A DNA stretch of 64,000 nucleotides from positions 992,001-1,056,000 of the forward strand of contig JADJAS010000007.1 in assembly GCA_016704145.1 (NCBI GenBank), in the 5' to 3' direction. Position 1 is the stretch's first letter. Each line of letters opens with the position of its first letter. Below the pieces are notes generated by a model. It saw only the letters and a program-made list of their open reading frames with translations, did not search any database and had not been told where the DNA came from. Positions 43,084-52,139 of the stretch are shown here, one piece after another. A program made the translations under genes and the position numbers. Source of the stretch: Rhodocyclaceae bacterium (GTDB lineage Bacteria; Pseudomonadota; Gammaproteobacteria; Burkholderiales; Rhodocyclaceae).

Positions 43084-45267
43084 TTACTTCAGGTCGTAGC
43101 GGTCGGCGTTCATCACCTTCACCCAGGCGGCGGCGAAGTCGTCGACGAACCTGCGCCGGTTGTCGTCCTGGGCATAGACCTCGGCATACGAACGCAGGAT
43201 CGAGTTCGAGCCGAACACCAGGTCGACGCGGGTGGCGGTCCACTTCGCCGCGCCGGTCTTACGGTCGCGGATTTCGTAGAGATTGCTGCCCGTCGGCTTC
43301 CACGTCCAGGCCATGTCGGTCAGGTTCACGAAGAAGTCATTGGTCAGCGCCCCGACGCGATCGGTGAACACGCCATGCTTCGTGCCGCCGTGGTTGGTGC
43401 CGATCACCCGCATGCCGCCGACCAGCGCCGTCATCTCGCAGGCGGTGAGGCGCATCAACTGCGCGCGGTCGAGCAGCAGTTCCTCGGGCGTAACCACGTA
43501 GTCCTGCTTCTGCCAGTTGCGGAAGCCGTCGGCCAGCGGTTCCAGTACCTCGAAGGATTCGACGTCGGTCTGCGCCTGGGTCGCGTCGCCGCGGCCGGGC
43601 GCGAAAGGCACCGTCACTTCGAAGCCCGCCGCCTTGGCAGCCTTCTCGACGCCGACGTTGCCGGCCAGCACGATCACGTCGGCCACGCTCGCCCCGATCT
43701 CGGCGGCGATCTTTTCATAGGCCGCCAGCGCCTTGGCCAGTCGCGCCGGCTCGTTGCCGGCCCAGTCCTTCTGCGGGGCAAGGCGGATGCGCGCGCCATT
43801 GGCGCCGCCGCGCTTGTCCGAGCCGCGGAAGGTGCGCGCGGAATCCCACGCCGTCGAGACCATCTCGCTGACGCTCAAGCCGCTGGCGGCGATCTTCGCC
43901 TTCACCGCAGCGACGTCGTAGTCGCTGCGACCGGCCGGCACCGGGTCCTGCCAGATCAGGTCTTCCTTCGGTACGTCCGAGCCGAAGTAGCGCGCCTTCG
44001 GGCCCATGTCGCGGTGGGTGAGCTTGAACCAGGCGCGGGCGAAGACCTGCTCGAAGTAGGCCGGGTCGTTGCGGAAGCGCTCGGCGATCTTGCGGTACTC
44101 GGGGTCGAAGCGCATCGCCATGTCGGCGTCGGTCATGATCGGCTTGCGGCGGATCGATGGGTTCTCGGCATCAACGGGCTTGTCTTCTTCGCGAATGTCG
44201 ATCGGCTCCCACTGCCACGCGCCGGCCGGGCTCTTCTTCAGTTCCCAGTCATAGCTCAGCAACAGGTCGAAGTAACCACCCTTGCCCGTGTTCCATTTTG
44301 TCGGATGCGTGGTCCACGCACCTTCGAGGCCGCTGGTGACGGTGTCGCGGCCCCTACCACCACTATCGCGGGACGTGTGGTTGTTCCAGCCGAGGCCTTG
44401 TTCCTCGACCTCCGCGCCTTCGGGCGCCGGGCCAAGGTTGGCGGCGCTGCCGTTGCCGTGCGCCTTGCCTACCGTGTGGCCGCCGGCGGTGAGCGCCACG
44501 GTCTCCTCGTCGTTCATCGCCATGCGGGCGAAGGTGACGCGCACGTCGCGCGCCGTCTTGAGCGGATCGGGCTTGCCGTCCACGCCTTCCGGGTTCACGT
44601 AGATCAGGCCCATCATCACCGCCGCCAGCGGGTTCGCCAGGTCGCGCTCGCCGGAGTAGCGGCTGCCCGCGCTGCCGGTGGGCGCCAGCCATTCCTTCTC
44701 GGCGCCCCAGTAGGTGTCCTTCTCGGGATGCCAGATGTCCTCGCGGCCGAAGCCGAAGCCGAAAGTCTTGAAGCCCATCGACTCGTAGGCCATGTTGCCG
44801 GCGAGGATGATCAGGTCGGCCCACGAAACCTTGCTGCCGTACTTCTTCTTGATCGGCCAGAGCAGGCGGCGCGCCTTGTCCAGGTTGGCGTTGTCCGGCC
44901 AGGAGTTGATCGGCGCGAAGCGCTGGTTGCCCGTGCCGCCGCCGCCGCGGCCGTCGGCGATGCGGTAGGTGCCCGCCGAGTGCCAGGCCAGGCGGATCAT
45001 CAGGCCGCCGTAGTGGCCCCAGTCCGCCGGCCACCAGTCCTGGCTGTCGGTCATCAGGGCCTTGAGATCGTTCTTGAGCGCGTCGACGTCAAGCTTCTTG
45101 AGTTCTTCGCGGTAATCGAAATCCTGGCCGAGCGGGTTGGTCTTGGCATCGTGCTGGTGCAGGATGTCCAGGTTCAGCGCCTTCGGCCACCAGTTCTGCG
45201 CCGACATCGATGCCGATGCCGACGTAACGCCCCCGTGCATGACGGGGCATTTGCCCGAGTTGCTCAT
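43084..45267 (-). CDS. katG: Catalase-peroxidase
   Basis: About 727 residues. The distal heme pocket is IRLAWHSAGTYRIADG (Trp, His, Arg), the proximal His lies in LTAGGHTVGKAHG, and a second peroxidase-like half follows. Decomposes hydrogen peroxide. Start MSNSGKCPVMHGG (45267) preceded by GAGGAG. An OxyR-like operator is present upstream. Confidence 0.96.
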   Translation of the reverse strand: MSNSGKCPVMHGGVTSASASMSAQNWWPKALNLDILHQHDAKTNPLGQDFDYREELKKLDVDALKNDLKALMTDSQDWWPADWGHYGGLMIRLAWHSAGTYRIADGRGGGGTGNQRFAPINSWPDNANLDKARRLLWPIKKKYGSKVSWADLIILAGNMAYESMGFKTFGFGFGREDIWHPEKDTYWGAEKEWLAPTGSAGSRYSGERDLANPLAAVMMGLIYVNPEGVDGKPDPLKTARDVRVTFARMAMNDEETVALTAGGHTVGKAHGNGSAANLGPAPEGAEVEEQGLGWNNHTSRDSGGRGRDTVTSGLEGAWTTHPTKWNTGKGGYFDLLLSYDWELKKSPAGAWQWEPIDIREEDKPVDAENPSIRRKPIMTDADMAMRFDPEYRKIAERFRNDPAYFEQVFARAWFKLTHRDMGPKARYFGSDVPKEDLIWQDPVPAGRSDYDVAAVKAKIAASGLSVSEMVSTAWDSARTFRGSDKRGGANGARIRLAPQKDWAGNEPARLAKALAAYEKIAAEIGASVADVIVLAGNVGVEKAAKAAGFEVTVPFAPGRGDATQAQTDVESFEVLEPLADGFRNWQKQDYVVTPEELLLDRAQLMRLTACEMTALVGGMRVIGTNHGGTKHGVFTDRVGALTNDFFVNLTDMAWTWKPTGSNLYEIRDRKTGAAKWTATRVDLVFGSNSILRSYAEVYAQDDNRRRFVDDFAAAWVKVMNADRYDLK

Positions 45268-45352
45268 GGTGTTCTCCTCGTGGTTGGTTGCAACACGAGT
45301 CATGCTAGGCGCGCGGCCGCCATCAATCCAATTGAACGTTCCGAAAAGCCGA

Positions 45353-45380
45353 ATAGCCAATAGCTATTGCGAATAGCGAA
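45353..45380. promoter_or_regulatory. OxyR-like operator upstream of katG
   Basis: ATAG-CCAATAG-CTAT (45353-45367) gives the ATAG-N7-CTAT half-operator of OxyR, and a further ATAG lies at 45373-45376. It is about 85 bp upstream of the katG start. Promoter hexamers could not be placed with confidence. Confidence 0.5.
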
Positions 45381-45384
45381 GGCG

Positions 45385-45407
45385 ACAGTCAGCCGTGGCG
45401 GGACGCC
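45385..45407 (+). repeat. Dispersed 23-bp repeat upstream of katG (20/23)
   Basis: Three mismatches; intergenic, about 20 bp beyond the OxyR-like operator. Confidence 0.68.
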
Positions 45408-45539
45408 ACATTGACGGTCTGCGGAGGCATGACAATCAAAATGATCCCCATGGGGCAATCATTGCTCGATCCGCTGGACGACTGCGGCGCAGCGACAATG
45501 GACCGGCCACCCGTGGTTGAGGTTGCCCAAGCGGCTTGG

Positions 45540-48041
45540 CTAACTTGTCTTTAACCAATTCAGAATCGTCGCATAGAGATTTTCCGGATCGACGGGCTTG
45601 GCGATGAAGTCATTCATGCCCGCCGCGAAACAGCGCGCCCTATCTTCGACAAAGGCATTGGCGGTCATTGCCAGAATCGGAGTTTGACCACGTCGGGGCA
45701 GCCGCCTTATTTGGCGCGTCGCCTCCAATCCGTCCATCCGGGGCATCTGCATGTCCATCAAGATCAAGGCGTAGTCGTTTGCGCTTGCCTTCCGCAACGC
45801 CTCGGTACCGTCTTCCGCCGTATCGACCATCAGCCCGACATCCTCCAGTAGGGTCTGGGCAATCTCCTTGTTGATCGGTTCATCTTCCACCAGGAGAATC
45901 CAAGTTCCCCGATGGTCGTGCTTCAGTATCTGTTCGGCAGCCTGGGCATGATGGACATCGGTGGCTGCCGCTCCCGTCACTCCCTTCTTCAGGCGGACCG
46001 TAAACCAGAAGGTGCTGCCGGCGCCCAGCTCGCTGTCGGCGCCTGCCGTGCCGCCCATCAGTTCGGCAATCTTCTTGGTGATGACCAAACCTAAGCCGGT
46101 GCCACCATACTTGCGGGTGGTCGAGGTATCCGCCTGCTCGAAGGCGGCGAACAGGCGCGACAACGCCCTGGGCTCCAGACCGATGCCGGTATCCTGTATT
46201 TCGAACCGGACAAGGGCGCTTTCGGCGTCATCCGCAATTTGTTTCACTCGCAGAACGACGCTTCCGGTCTCGGTGAATTTAATGGCGTTGGTCGCGTAGT
46301 TGAGCAGAGCCTGCTTGAGCCGGGTGGGGTCGCCGATCAAGCCGGCAGGCAAGGTATCGACCTCGGTGACCAGAAGCAGGTGCTTGGCTTCGGCCCGTTC
46401 GTGCAGGATCGACACCACGTTGCCGATCACCCTTTCCACGTGAACCGGCACCTCCTCGAGGACGAACTTGCCGGCTTCGATCTTTGCCAGCTCAAGGACG
46501 GCGTTGATGATGCCCAGCAGGTGTTCGCTTGCTACTTCGAGTTTGGCCATCTGTTCAGTCTGTCGCGGCGTCAGACCAGCCCGGCGGATGAGATGGGCCA
46601 TGCCGGTGATGGCATTCAAGGGCGTGCGGATTTCATGGCTCATGTTGGCCAGGAAGGCACTCTTGGCGATATTGGCGGCTTCGGCGGCTTCCTTGGCGCA
46701 GGCGAGTTCTGCCGTCCGGCTTCTTACCAATGCTTCCAGGTGATCACGATAAGTGATCAGTTGCTCCTCGGCGAGCTTGCGGTCGTCGATGTTGACCGAG
46801 TACCCCGCTCCCAGCAGAGGTCGTCCTGTCGCATCGCGATGTACTACGTGGCCTACCGTATGCAGCCAGTGGTAGCCATTGTCGAGGTCCTGGAAGCGGT
46901 ATTCGCAGTCGTAGCCATTGTCATTTCCTGGCCGGAGCGCCTGCTCCAGCAGTGCCGCGAAACGCTCGCGATCATCGCGATGTACCCGTGCCAGCCAGCC
47001 TTCCAGCGTATTCGGCGCGCTGGCTTCATCCAGACCCAGGATGGGAAGAGCGCTGCTCTCGTAGACCAGCATACCGGTGGTAAAGTCCATTTCCCAGATC
47101 ATGATCTTGGCTGCGTCCGTGGCCAGGGCAAGACGACGCTCTTTTTGCTTCTGCTCGGTAATGTCCTCGTATACCCCGAGAATGCCGATCACCGCTCCCC
47201 GCCGGTCGTACAGAGGCACCTTGGAGGTACGCAGCCAGATATGGTGGCCGTCCGGCGTGGTCTGGGGTTCTTCGAAGGACAGCCGAGCTTCGCCGGTCGC
47301 CATGACCCGTCGGTCATCGGCACGGTACAGGTCGGCCTCCGGCGCCCAGTTTACCTGGTGGTCATCCTTGCCGATCAGGTCGGCGGGACTGTTCTTGCCG
47401 GCATCCCGGGCAAAGGCGGGGTTGCAGCCTAGATAGCGGGATTCCCGATCCTTCCAGAACACGCGCAGCGGCACGGTATCAATGATGGTCTGTAACAGGC
47501 CTCTCGATTTGTCCAGTTCCGCCGTGCGCGCTTGCAACAGCGCATGGGCTTTGCCTCCCCGGATACTGTTGGCTAGGTTGTTCAATACCGCGCGTAACTG
47601 TCCGAGAAACCGAGGCACAAATTGATTTTTGTCCGCGGATTCCAGCAAGAGCAGCCCCTCATTGCCCAACGGTAGAATGGCGCAAGCAACAGGAGAAACC
47701 GCCGCATGGCTGACGAACCCTGAATAGTCGCTGGTTTCGTCTGAGAACACCCGTGCCAGCCCATCCCGTAGCAACGCTTGAAGGGCAGGAGTTAGCGGTG
47801 AACGGGTCAGAGGGTATTGCCCAAGTGGAATGGCGTCCAGCAGGGTGAATGCGATGGTCGCACTGTCATGCGTGTTCCCATCCGCGCATTCCTCCCGCCA
47901 CCAGATGGAGGCTGCAGATAGATTGCGCCGGGAAAGAAGTGTCTTGAGGAAGCGACGGCTGGTCTCCCGAGGGTCGAGAGACTGTCCAAGGTTCAGCGAC
48001 AGTTCATAGAGCAGGAGCAGTTCTTCGGTGGTTCGGCTCAT
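45540..48041 (-). CDS. Hybrid sensor histidine kinase (NahK-like)
   Basis: About 833 residues. An N-terminal GAF-like region (1-170), two PAS domains with PAC (about 195-310 and 325-445), HisKA with MSHEIRTPLNAI, HATPase with NYATNAIKF, DTGIGLE and GGTGLGL, and a C-terminal receiver (VEDEPINKEIA, phospho-acceptor Asp in MDMQMPRMDG, KPVD). No membrane segments. Its start overlaps the FIST gene stop. The pair resembles the nitric oxide sensor NosP and kinase NahK of Pseudomonas; no HPt partner is nearby. Confidence 0.88.
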   Translation of the reverse strand: MSRTTEELLLLYELSLNLGQSLDPRETSRRFLKTLLSRRNLSAASIWWREECADGNTHDSATIAFTLLDAIPLGQYPLTRSPLTPALQALLRDGLARVFSDETSDYSGFVSHAAVSPVACAILPLGNEGLLLLESADKNQFVPRFLGQLRAVLNNLANSIRGGKAHALLQARTAELDKSRGLLQTIIDTVPLRVFWKDRESRYLGCNPAFARDAGKNSPADLIGKDDHQVNWAPEADLYRADDRRVMATGEARLSFEEPQTTPDGHHIWLRTSKVPLYDRRGAVIGILGVYEDITEQKQKERRLALATDAAKIMIWEMDFTTGMLVYESSALPILGLDEASAPNTLEGWLARVHRDDRERFAALLEQALRPGNDNGYDCEYRFQDLDNGYHWLHTVGHVVHRDATGRPLLGAGYSVNIDDRKLAEEQLITYRDHLEALVRSRTAELACAKEAAEAANIAKSAFLANMSHEIRTPLNAITGMAHLIRRAGLTPRQTEQMAKLEVASEHLLGIINAVLELAKIEAGKFVLEEVPVHVERVIGNVVSILHERAEAKHLLLVTEVDTLPAGLIGDPTRLKQALLNYATNAIKFTETGSVVLRVKQIADDAESALVRFEIQDTGIGLEPRALSRLFAAFEQADTSTTRKYGGTGLGLVITKKIAELMGGTAGADSELGAGSTFWFTVRLKKGVTGAAATDVHHAQAAEQILKHDHRGTWILLVEDEPINKEIAQTLLEDVGLMVDTAEDGTEALRKASANDYALILMDMQMPRMDGLEATRQIRRLPRRGQTPILAMTANAFVEDRARCFAAGMNDFIAKPVDPENLYATILNWLKTS

Positions 48042-49138
48042 TGACGAGGGTGCAGCAAGCCGACCACGAAGGTCTTGTTGAAGAACTCCAGCTTCTGCTT
48101 GCCGTTTGCCGCGATCTCGCCTAGGGCCTGCACCCCCTCCAACGCCACATCGGCGCGCAAGGCGCGGCGGGCGGTATCCAGTTCGCGGTTGAAGTCTTCG
48201 CCCAGCTTGAGCACCCGGGAGTAACAGTCGGAGACGAAACAGCGCTCCACGGCCGGCGGGTCGCCGCAATCGTCCACGGCCTGGCGGGCCGCTTCGATCA
48301 GCGTATCCCGGTCGCCATGCGCCAGGTATATCACGGAGTTCTCTGCCACGTCGGAGAGCACGACGACTTCGTTCGCGTCGGTGATGTACATCGGATCGCG
48401 CATGATGTCCTCGCTGCCCTCCTTGGCGATGCACAAGGGATAGATCGAGTTCACGTCCGGGAACACAGGCTTGTCGCGCAACTCGGGGGCTTGCAAGCCC
48501 ACCTGGTTTCGGAAGAAACTGCCAGCCGGTTCCCAGTCCAGTTCCTGAATCACGTTGCCGTGCGAACGGGAAACCACGAAGGGACCAGCCACGCGTTTCC
48601 AGCCATGACGTATCCCCAGGGTCAGTTGCTGGGGCAGGGCGATCATCAGCGCGGCGTGGGGATGCAGACCTTCTCGGGTGAAAATTACCGGCGCGGTTCG
48701 TAGATCGTGGTAGCCGGCCCCGGCGCCGATGTGGTGCATGCGGCTGCCGTAAAGGTCATACAGCTGCTCCATTAGCCCATCGATATTGGGCGCGAGACAG
48801 TCCACCAGCAGAATGGAGCTGGCAAAGCTGGTGTCGTCGGGGTTTGGCGGTGGCGCAACCCAAGCCAAGCCGTCCTTGTCAAGGTACGCCAAGGCGACCC
48901 GGCTGTTCGTCGGCAAGGGCAGGGCGACGATCCCGGAATCGCGCCCGGTGCTGCCTTCGATCAGCCCAGGAAAGATGCCGCCGCATACCTCCAGGCCCAG
49001 CCGGTCGCAAGCCGCGAGCAGTGCCGGCCCATCGTCGCCATGGCGGTCGGCGAGGCACAACAGCCAGCGCTTGTCGGAATGAGATGAAGCAGCCAACTCG
49101 GCCGCGACTTGCTCCGCATCGCGATAGGTCAGGTACAT
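48038..49138 (-). CDS. FIST-domain sensory protein (NosP-like)
   Basis: About 366 residues with FIST N (LCLADRHGDDGPALLAACDR, CGGIFPGLIEGS) and FIST C (RCFVSDCYSRVL) parts. No signal peptide. In the family NosP binds heme and nitric oxide and inhibits its cognate kinase. Start MYLTYRDAEQ at 49138 has a GGGAACC site. Its heme-ligand residues cannot be assigned from sequence alone, so another small-molecule sensor is possible. Confidence 0.78.
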   Translation of the reverse strand: MYLTYRDAEQVAAELAASSHSDKRWLLCLADRHGDDGPALLAACDRLGLEVCGGIFPGLIEGSTGRDSGIVALPLPTNSRVALAYLDKDGLAWVAPPPNPDDTSFASSILLVDCLAPNIDGLMEQLYDLYGSRMHHIGAGAGYHDLRTAPVIFTREGLHPHAALMIALPQQLTLGIRHGWKRVAGPFVVSRSHGNVIQELDWEPAGSFFRNQVGLQAPELRDKPVFPDVNSIYPLCIAKEGSEDIMRDPMYITDANEVVVLSDVAENSVIYLAHGDRDTLIEAARQAVDDCGDPPAVERCFVSDCYSRVLKLGEDFNRELDTARRALRADVALEGVQALGEIAANGKQKLEFFNKTFVVGLLHPRQ

Positions 49139-49203
49139 GATGAGGTTCCCTTTATGTCGCGCCCGTTGAAGCATGCGCAATGCACGTTATCGGCGATTGT
49201 CCT

Positions 49204-49428
49204 TTACCCTGAACGTCTCTTCCAACGGCTTGACTCGAAGTGTAGCGCACCGTAGGCGATGACCTGGCACAACCGGCCGAGGCCGTTGGCGCAGGCATCC
49301 CAGACATAACTGACGGTCTGGTCGCCGTAACTCGCCGAGGTGAGCCGGTTCAAGGCATCGTAGCCATACGTCGCCAGCTTGCCGCGGGCGTCGAGACGGG
49401 TCTTGAGGTTGCCGCAACGCGGGGCCAA
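49204..49428 (-). pseudogene. RHS/YD-repeat protein remnant
   Basis: About 74 residues containing LKTRLDARGKLATYGYDALN followed by RLTSASYGDQTVSYVWD, a recognisable YD repeat. No start, signal or RHS core repeat remains. It is flanked on one side by a 208-bp gap and the ParE gene and on the other by the FIST gene. Likely the tail of a degraded RHS element. Confidence 0.6.
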
Positions 49429-49636
49429 GTGTGCTCGCTGCGCTCGATTGCACGCTGGCCGTTCCGGGGTAAATGCTCCGCTGCTCGGCCAAGATCGTTA
49501 GTTGGCGCTGCGCGGTTATCTAGTCAGCGCTTCGCGCCAGGTGGCACACGCCCAACCTTTGGGCCGCGCTTCCGCGCCTGCGGCGCGCTCGCTGGCCGGC
49601 TTCGCCGGTAGTCAGTTGGCAAACCGTCGCGTTCCC
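49429..49636. other. Intergenic gap between RHS remnant and ParE gene
   Basis: No credible gene. GC-rich, with short self-complementary GCGC-rich runs (about 49560-49605). No insertion-sequence ends, attachment site or RNA gene were recognised. Confidence 0.5.
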
Positions 49637-49951
49637 TCAGTGTCTCGGCCAGTAACCTACTGCCGGCACATCCCGCGCATGGTGCAGCACGCGCGCAATC
49701 GTGATTCCATCGGTATCGACAAAATAAAACAGCAGATACGGCGTCGACGTTGGCCAACTGCGCAGGCCTGCCGCCAGTTCATCACGCGTCCGGCCCATTT
49801 TCGGCTGCATCAGCAGCGTGCGCGCCTCGCTGTCGATCTGATCGAGCAGCCGGTCGGCGGCCTCGATGCTGTCCTCGGCGATATACAACCAGGCCTCCAG
49901 CAGATCGTTTTCCGCACTGGCGGAATGGCGAACCCGTCCCACTATGGCCAC
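49637..49951 (-). CDS. ParE-like toxin
   Basis: About 104 residues with the RelE/ParE fold pattern: SASAENDLLEAWLYIAEDSIE, LMQPKMGRTRDELAAGLRSW and a C-terminal YLLFYFVDTDGITIARVLHHARD. In the family such toxins act on DNA gyrase. Its ATG overlaps the antitoxin stop. Confidence 0.87.
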   Translation of the reverse strand: MAIVGRVRHSASAENDLLEAWLYIAEDSIEAADRLLDQIDSEARTLLMQPKMGRTRDELAAGLRSWPTSTPYLLFYFVDTDGITIARVLHHARDVPAVGYWPRH

Positions 49952-50223
49952 TATGCCGACTGCCGCGCCGCGAGTGCCGCCCGACCGCGTTGCTTGATTT
50001 CGTTTATGTCCAGCTCGCGCACCCGGCCGGCTGCAATGTCGGCCACGCCCTGGGCAATGTCCGCTTTCAGGCTGGCCAGGTTCGCTGCCTGCACTCCCTG
50101 GTAAGCCTCGAACAGTCGCAGGGCTTCGCGGATGACTTCACTGGCGGAACTGTAGAGGCCGGATTCCACATGCTGGCGCACGCGGTTTTCCAGCTCGGGG
50201 GGTAGAGAGACGTTAAGGGACAT
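49951..50223 (-). CDS. ParD-like antitoxin
   Basis: About 90 residues. Ribbon-helix-helix N-terminus (MSLNVSLPPELENRVRQHVE, SASEVIREALRLF) and an unstructured C-terminal toxin-binding part. Neutralises ParE and represses its own operon in the family. Confidence 0.87.
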   Translation of the reverse strand: MSLNVSLPPELENRVRQHVESGLYSSASEVIREALRLFEAYQGVQAANLASLKADIAQGVADIAAGRVRELDINEIKQRGRAALAARQSA

Positions 50224-50416
50224 GGCACGCTCCGGGTGATGTCAGAAGATGACATAGTTTGCCATCAAACTCGGTTTGGTGCGCAATTACTACCGTCCCG
50301 CCAGCGTCGACTTTTGATGTTTTCCGGCTTAAAGGTATTACCTAATTATTCCGGACGTTTTGAGTCCGAATAAAACAGAATTAGTCTGGGCATGTGCGAC
50401 CGGTTAAAACGTTCGT

Positions 50417-50746
50417 CTATTCCGGTAACTTTGCATGCGCCTTGTGCGCTTCCACATAGGCGCGCAACACGGCATTGATGCGGGACTGATACCGCTTGCC
50501 CGTGTGCTTGAAGAAATCCAGCACTTCAGCATCCAGGCGCAACGTGATTTGCTGCTTTGTGTAAGGCAACTCTGCTGCGGCTTTTATCCAGACGGCATCC
50601 GGCAGGCTGGGGGCGTCGCTGTAGTCGATTTGGTCATCCGGCATCGCGGCTACGGCTTCCAGGCGGGCCTTTTGCTCGGCACTCAAACGCGGCGGCTTGC
50701 CCAAGTCAAGCGTTCGCTTCACGATACTGCTTTCTTTCGTTGGCAT
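50417..50746 (-). CDS. BrnA-like antitoxin
   Basis: About 109 residues. C-terminal ribbon-helix-helix QQITLRLDAEVLDFFKHTGK and the following SRINAVLRAYVEA is the BrnA signature. Overlaps the end of brnT by 41 bp, the usual brnTA arrangement. Confidence 0.87.
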   Translation of the reverse strand: MPTKESSIVKRTLDLGKPPRLSAEQKARLEAVAAMPDDQIDYSDAPSLPDAVWIKAAAELPYTKQQITLRLDAEVLDFFKHTGKRYQSRINAVLRAYVEAHKAHAKLPE

Positions 50747-50984
50747 TGGCTCTCCTCGCAGAAATCAGGCGGATGGTGTCCTCGTGCCGAACGGTGTAGA
50801 CCACATACAAGACAGCCGAGTAAGCCAGCCCAATGGTGGCCCATCGATCTTCCCCGTGGTCATCGCGTCCGTCATAGGTTTCAATTCGCCCGGTGTCGTA
50901 AAAAACAAGCTCGGCATCCTCGAAGGTAACGCCATGCTTGCTCAGGTTGCGTGCCGCTTTGTCGGCGTCCCACTCAAGTTCCAT
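50706..50984 (-). CDS. BrnT-like toxin
   Basis: About 92 residues. WDADKAARNLSKHGVTFEDA and then RLISARRANANERKQY are diagnostic for BrnT, a RelE-like ribonuclease in the family. First gene of the module. Confidence 0.9.
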   Translation of the reverse strand: MELEWDADKAARNLSKHGVTFEDAELVFYDTGRIETYDGRDDHGEDRWATIGLAYSAVLYVVYTVRHEDTIRLISARRANANERKQYREANA

Positions 50985-51036
50985 TGGGGTTTTATTGTAG
51001 TTTCGTTTTGTAGCTACGTCAAATTTCAGCAGCCGA

Positions 51037-52137
51037 CTAAAGCGCCATCGGCCGATGGTAGCCGACCAGTTCGAGATAGCCGCGGCCGACGGCGCGGCCG
51101 TCGCGGTGTAACTTCACCGCGCCCTCCCAGTACACCGCGCCGGTGCTGGCGCGACTGTCGAGTTCCTGATCGTCCATTAGCGGTACCAGGTCGAACTGCA
51201 TGGCCTCGCGGCCGGCGCCGAGCGTCAGGCGCTGGCGCACCGGGTAGATGGCGCCGGTATGTGGCGAGCGCCATGCGCCGAGCGGCGCCAAGCCGACTTC
51301 GACGGCGGTGAAACTGCGCTCCCGGCCGCGACCGTCGCGCCAGCGCGCCGCCGCCCAGCGCGTCGAGCCGTCGCGGCCGCGGATGCGGAAGGCCATCAGC
51401 GCGCCGCCGTCGTCGAGGTTGATGCCGATCCAGTCCCAGCCGGCGGCCGCATCGTCGAGCACGCGCGACGACCATTCGTGGTCGAGCCAGGCGCGGCCGT
51501 CGACCTCGAAGCGGGCGCCGCCCGCAGCGACCCGCCCACTCACGGCCAGCTGGGGCTGGCTGTAGTAGTGGCTGGCTTGTTCCGGGTTGGTGCCCTTGCG
51601 CGAGAAGCCGGCGTCGCCCTGACGCAGGATCGGTTGTGTGGGCGCAAGCGCCAAGTCCAGCGTGAGCGTTTCACCTTCGATGCGGGCGTGATAGCGGCCA
51701 TCGCCATCGCGGCGGAAGATCCAGCCCCGCAGGCGCAGATCGGTGTCGTCCGTGACGAACCGGACGGCATCGTCGCCGGCGACCACGCGCGCCGCCCGCT
51801 GCTCGTGCAGCAGCCGGCCGGCCGCGGGCCGGGCCAGCGCGGCGTGGGCGAACAGCAGCTGATGCGGCGCGAAGCGCGACGGGTTGTCGGCGTCATGATC
51901 GGTGCGCGAGCGAAAGAAAGTCACCTGAAAGCCAATGCTTTCGCCGCCGGCGTCGAGCCAGCCGGTGGCGTACCACCATTCGGTGCGGAATTCCGGATGC
52001 GCGCCATGATCGCGGGGAAACACGAGCGTGCGCGGGACGACCGGAGCAAATCGCGGCGGCGCGCTCCAGAGGCGGCGCGCGGGCAGAGCGAGCGCCGCAG
52101 CGAAAGTCAGCCGTCGCAACACGCCGCGCCGGTCCAT
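51037..52137 (-). CDS. AttH/CrtC-like lipocalin hydrolase
   Basis: About 366 residues. A twin-arginine-like N-terminus (MDRRGVLRRLTFAAALALPARR) suggests export. The core TEWWYATGWLDAGGESIGFQ and AWLDHEWSSRVLDDAAAGWD belongs to the carotenoid 1,2-hydratase/AttH family. It directly follows an FtsX-type permease and ATPase as in the attE-H operon. The signal region is encoded over a 19/23 repeat copy on the opposite strand (52103-52125). Substrate unknown. Confidence 0.82.
   Translation of the reverse strand: MDRRGVLRRLTFAAALALPARRLWSAPPRFAPVVPRTLVFPRDHGAHPEFRTEWWYATGWLDAGGESIGFQVTFFRSRTDHDADNPSRFAPHQLLFAHAALARPAAGRLLHEQRAARVVAGDDAVRFVTDDTDLRLRGWIFRRDGDGRYHARIEGETLTLDLALAPTQPILRQGDAGFSRKGTNPEQASHYYSQPQLAVSGRVAAGGARFEVDGRAWLDHEWSSRVLDDAAAGWDWIGINLDDGGALMAFRIRGRDGSTRWAAARWRDGRGRERSFTAVEVGLAPLGAWRSPHTGAIYPVRQRLTLGAGREAMQFDLVPLMDDQELDSRASTGAVYWEGAVKLHRDGRAVGRGYLELVGYHRPMAL
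52103..52125 (+). repeat. Dispersed 23-bp repeat in the AttH-like signal region (19/23)
   Basis: Four mismatches; antisense to the gene, over the export signal. Confidence 0.58.
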
Positions 52138-52139
52138 GG

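Noticed and set aside
43375..45363. 662-codon plus-strand frame opposite katG
   Set aside because: Antisense shadow of a gene with complete catalase-peroxidase motifs.
47695..47720. Another copy of the dispersed repeat in the kinase gene (CATGGCTGAC)
   Set aside because: Only the central 10 bases match and both ends differ.
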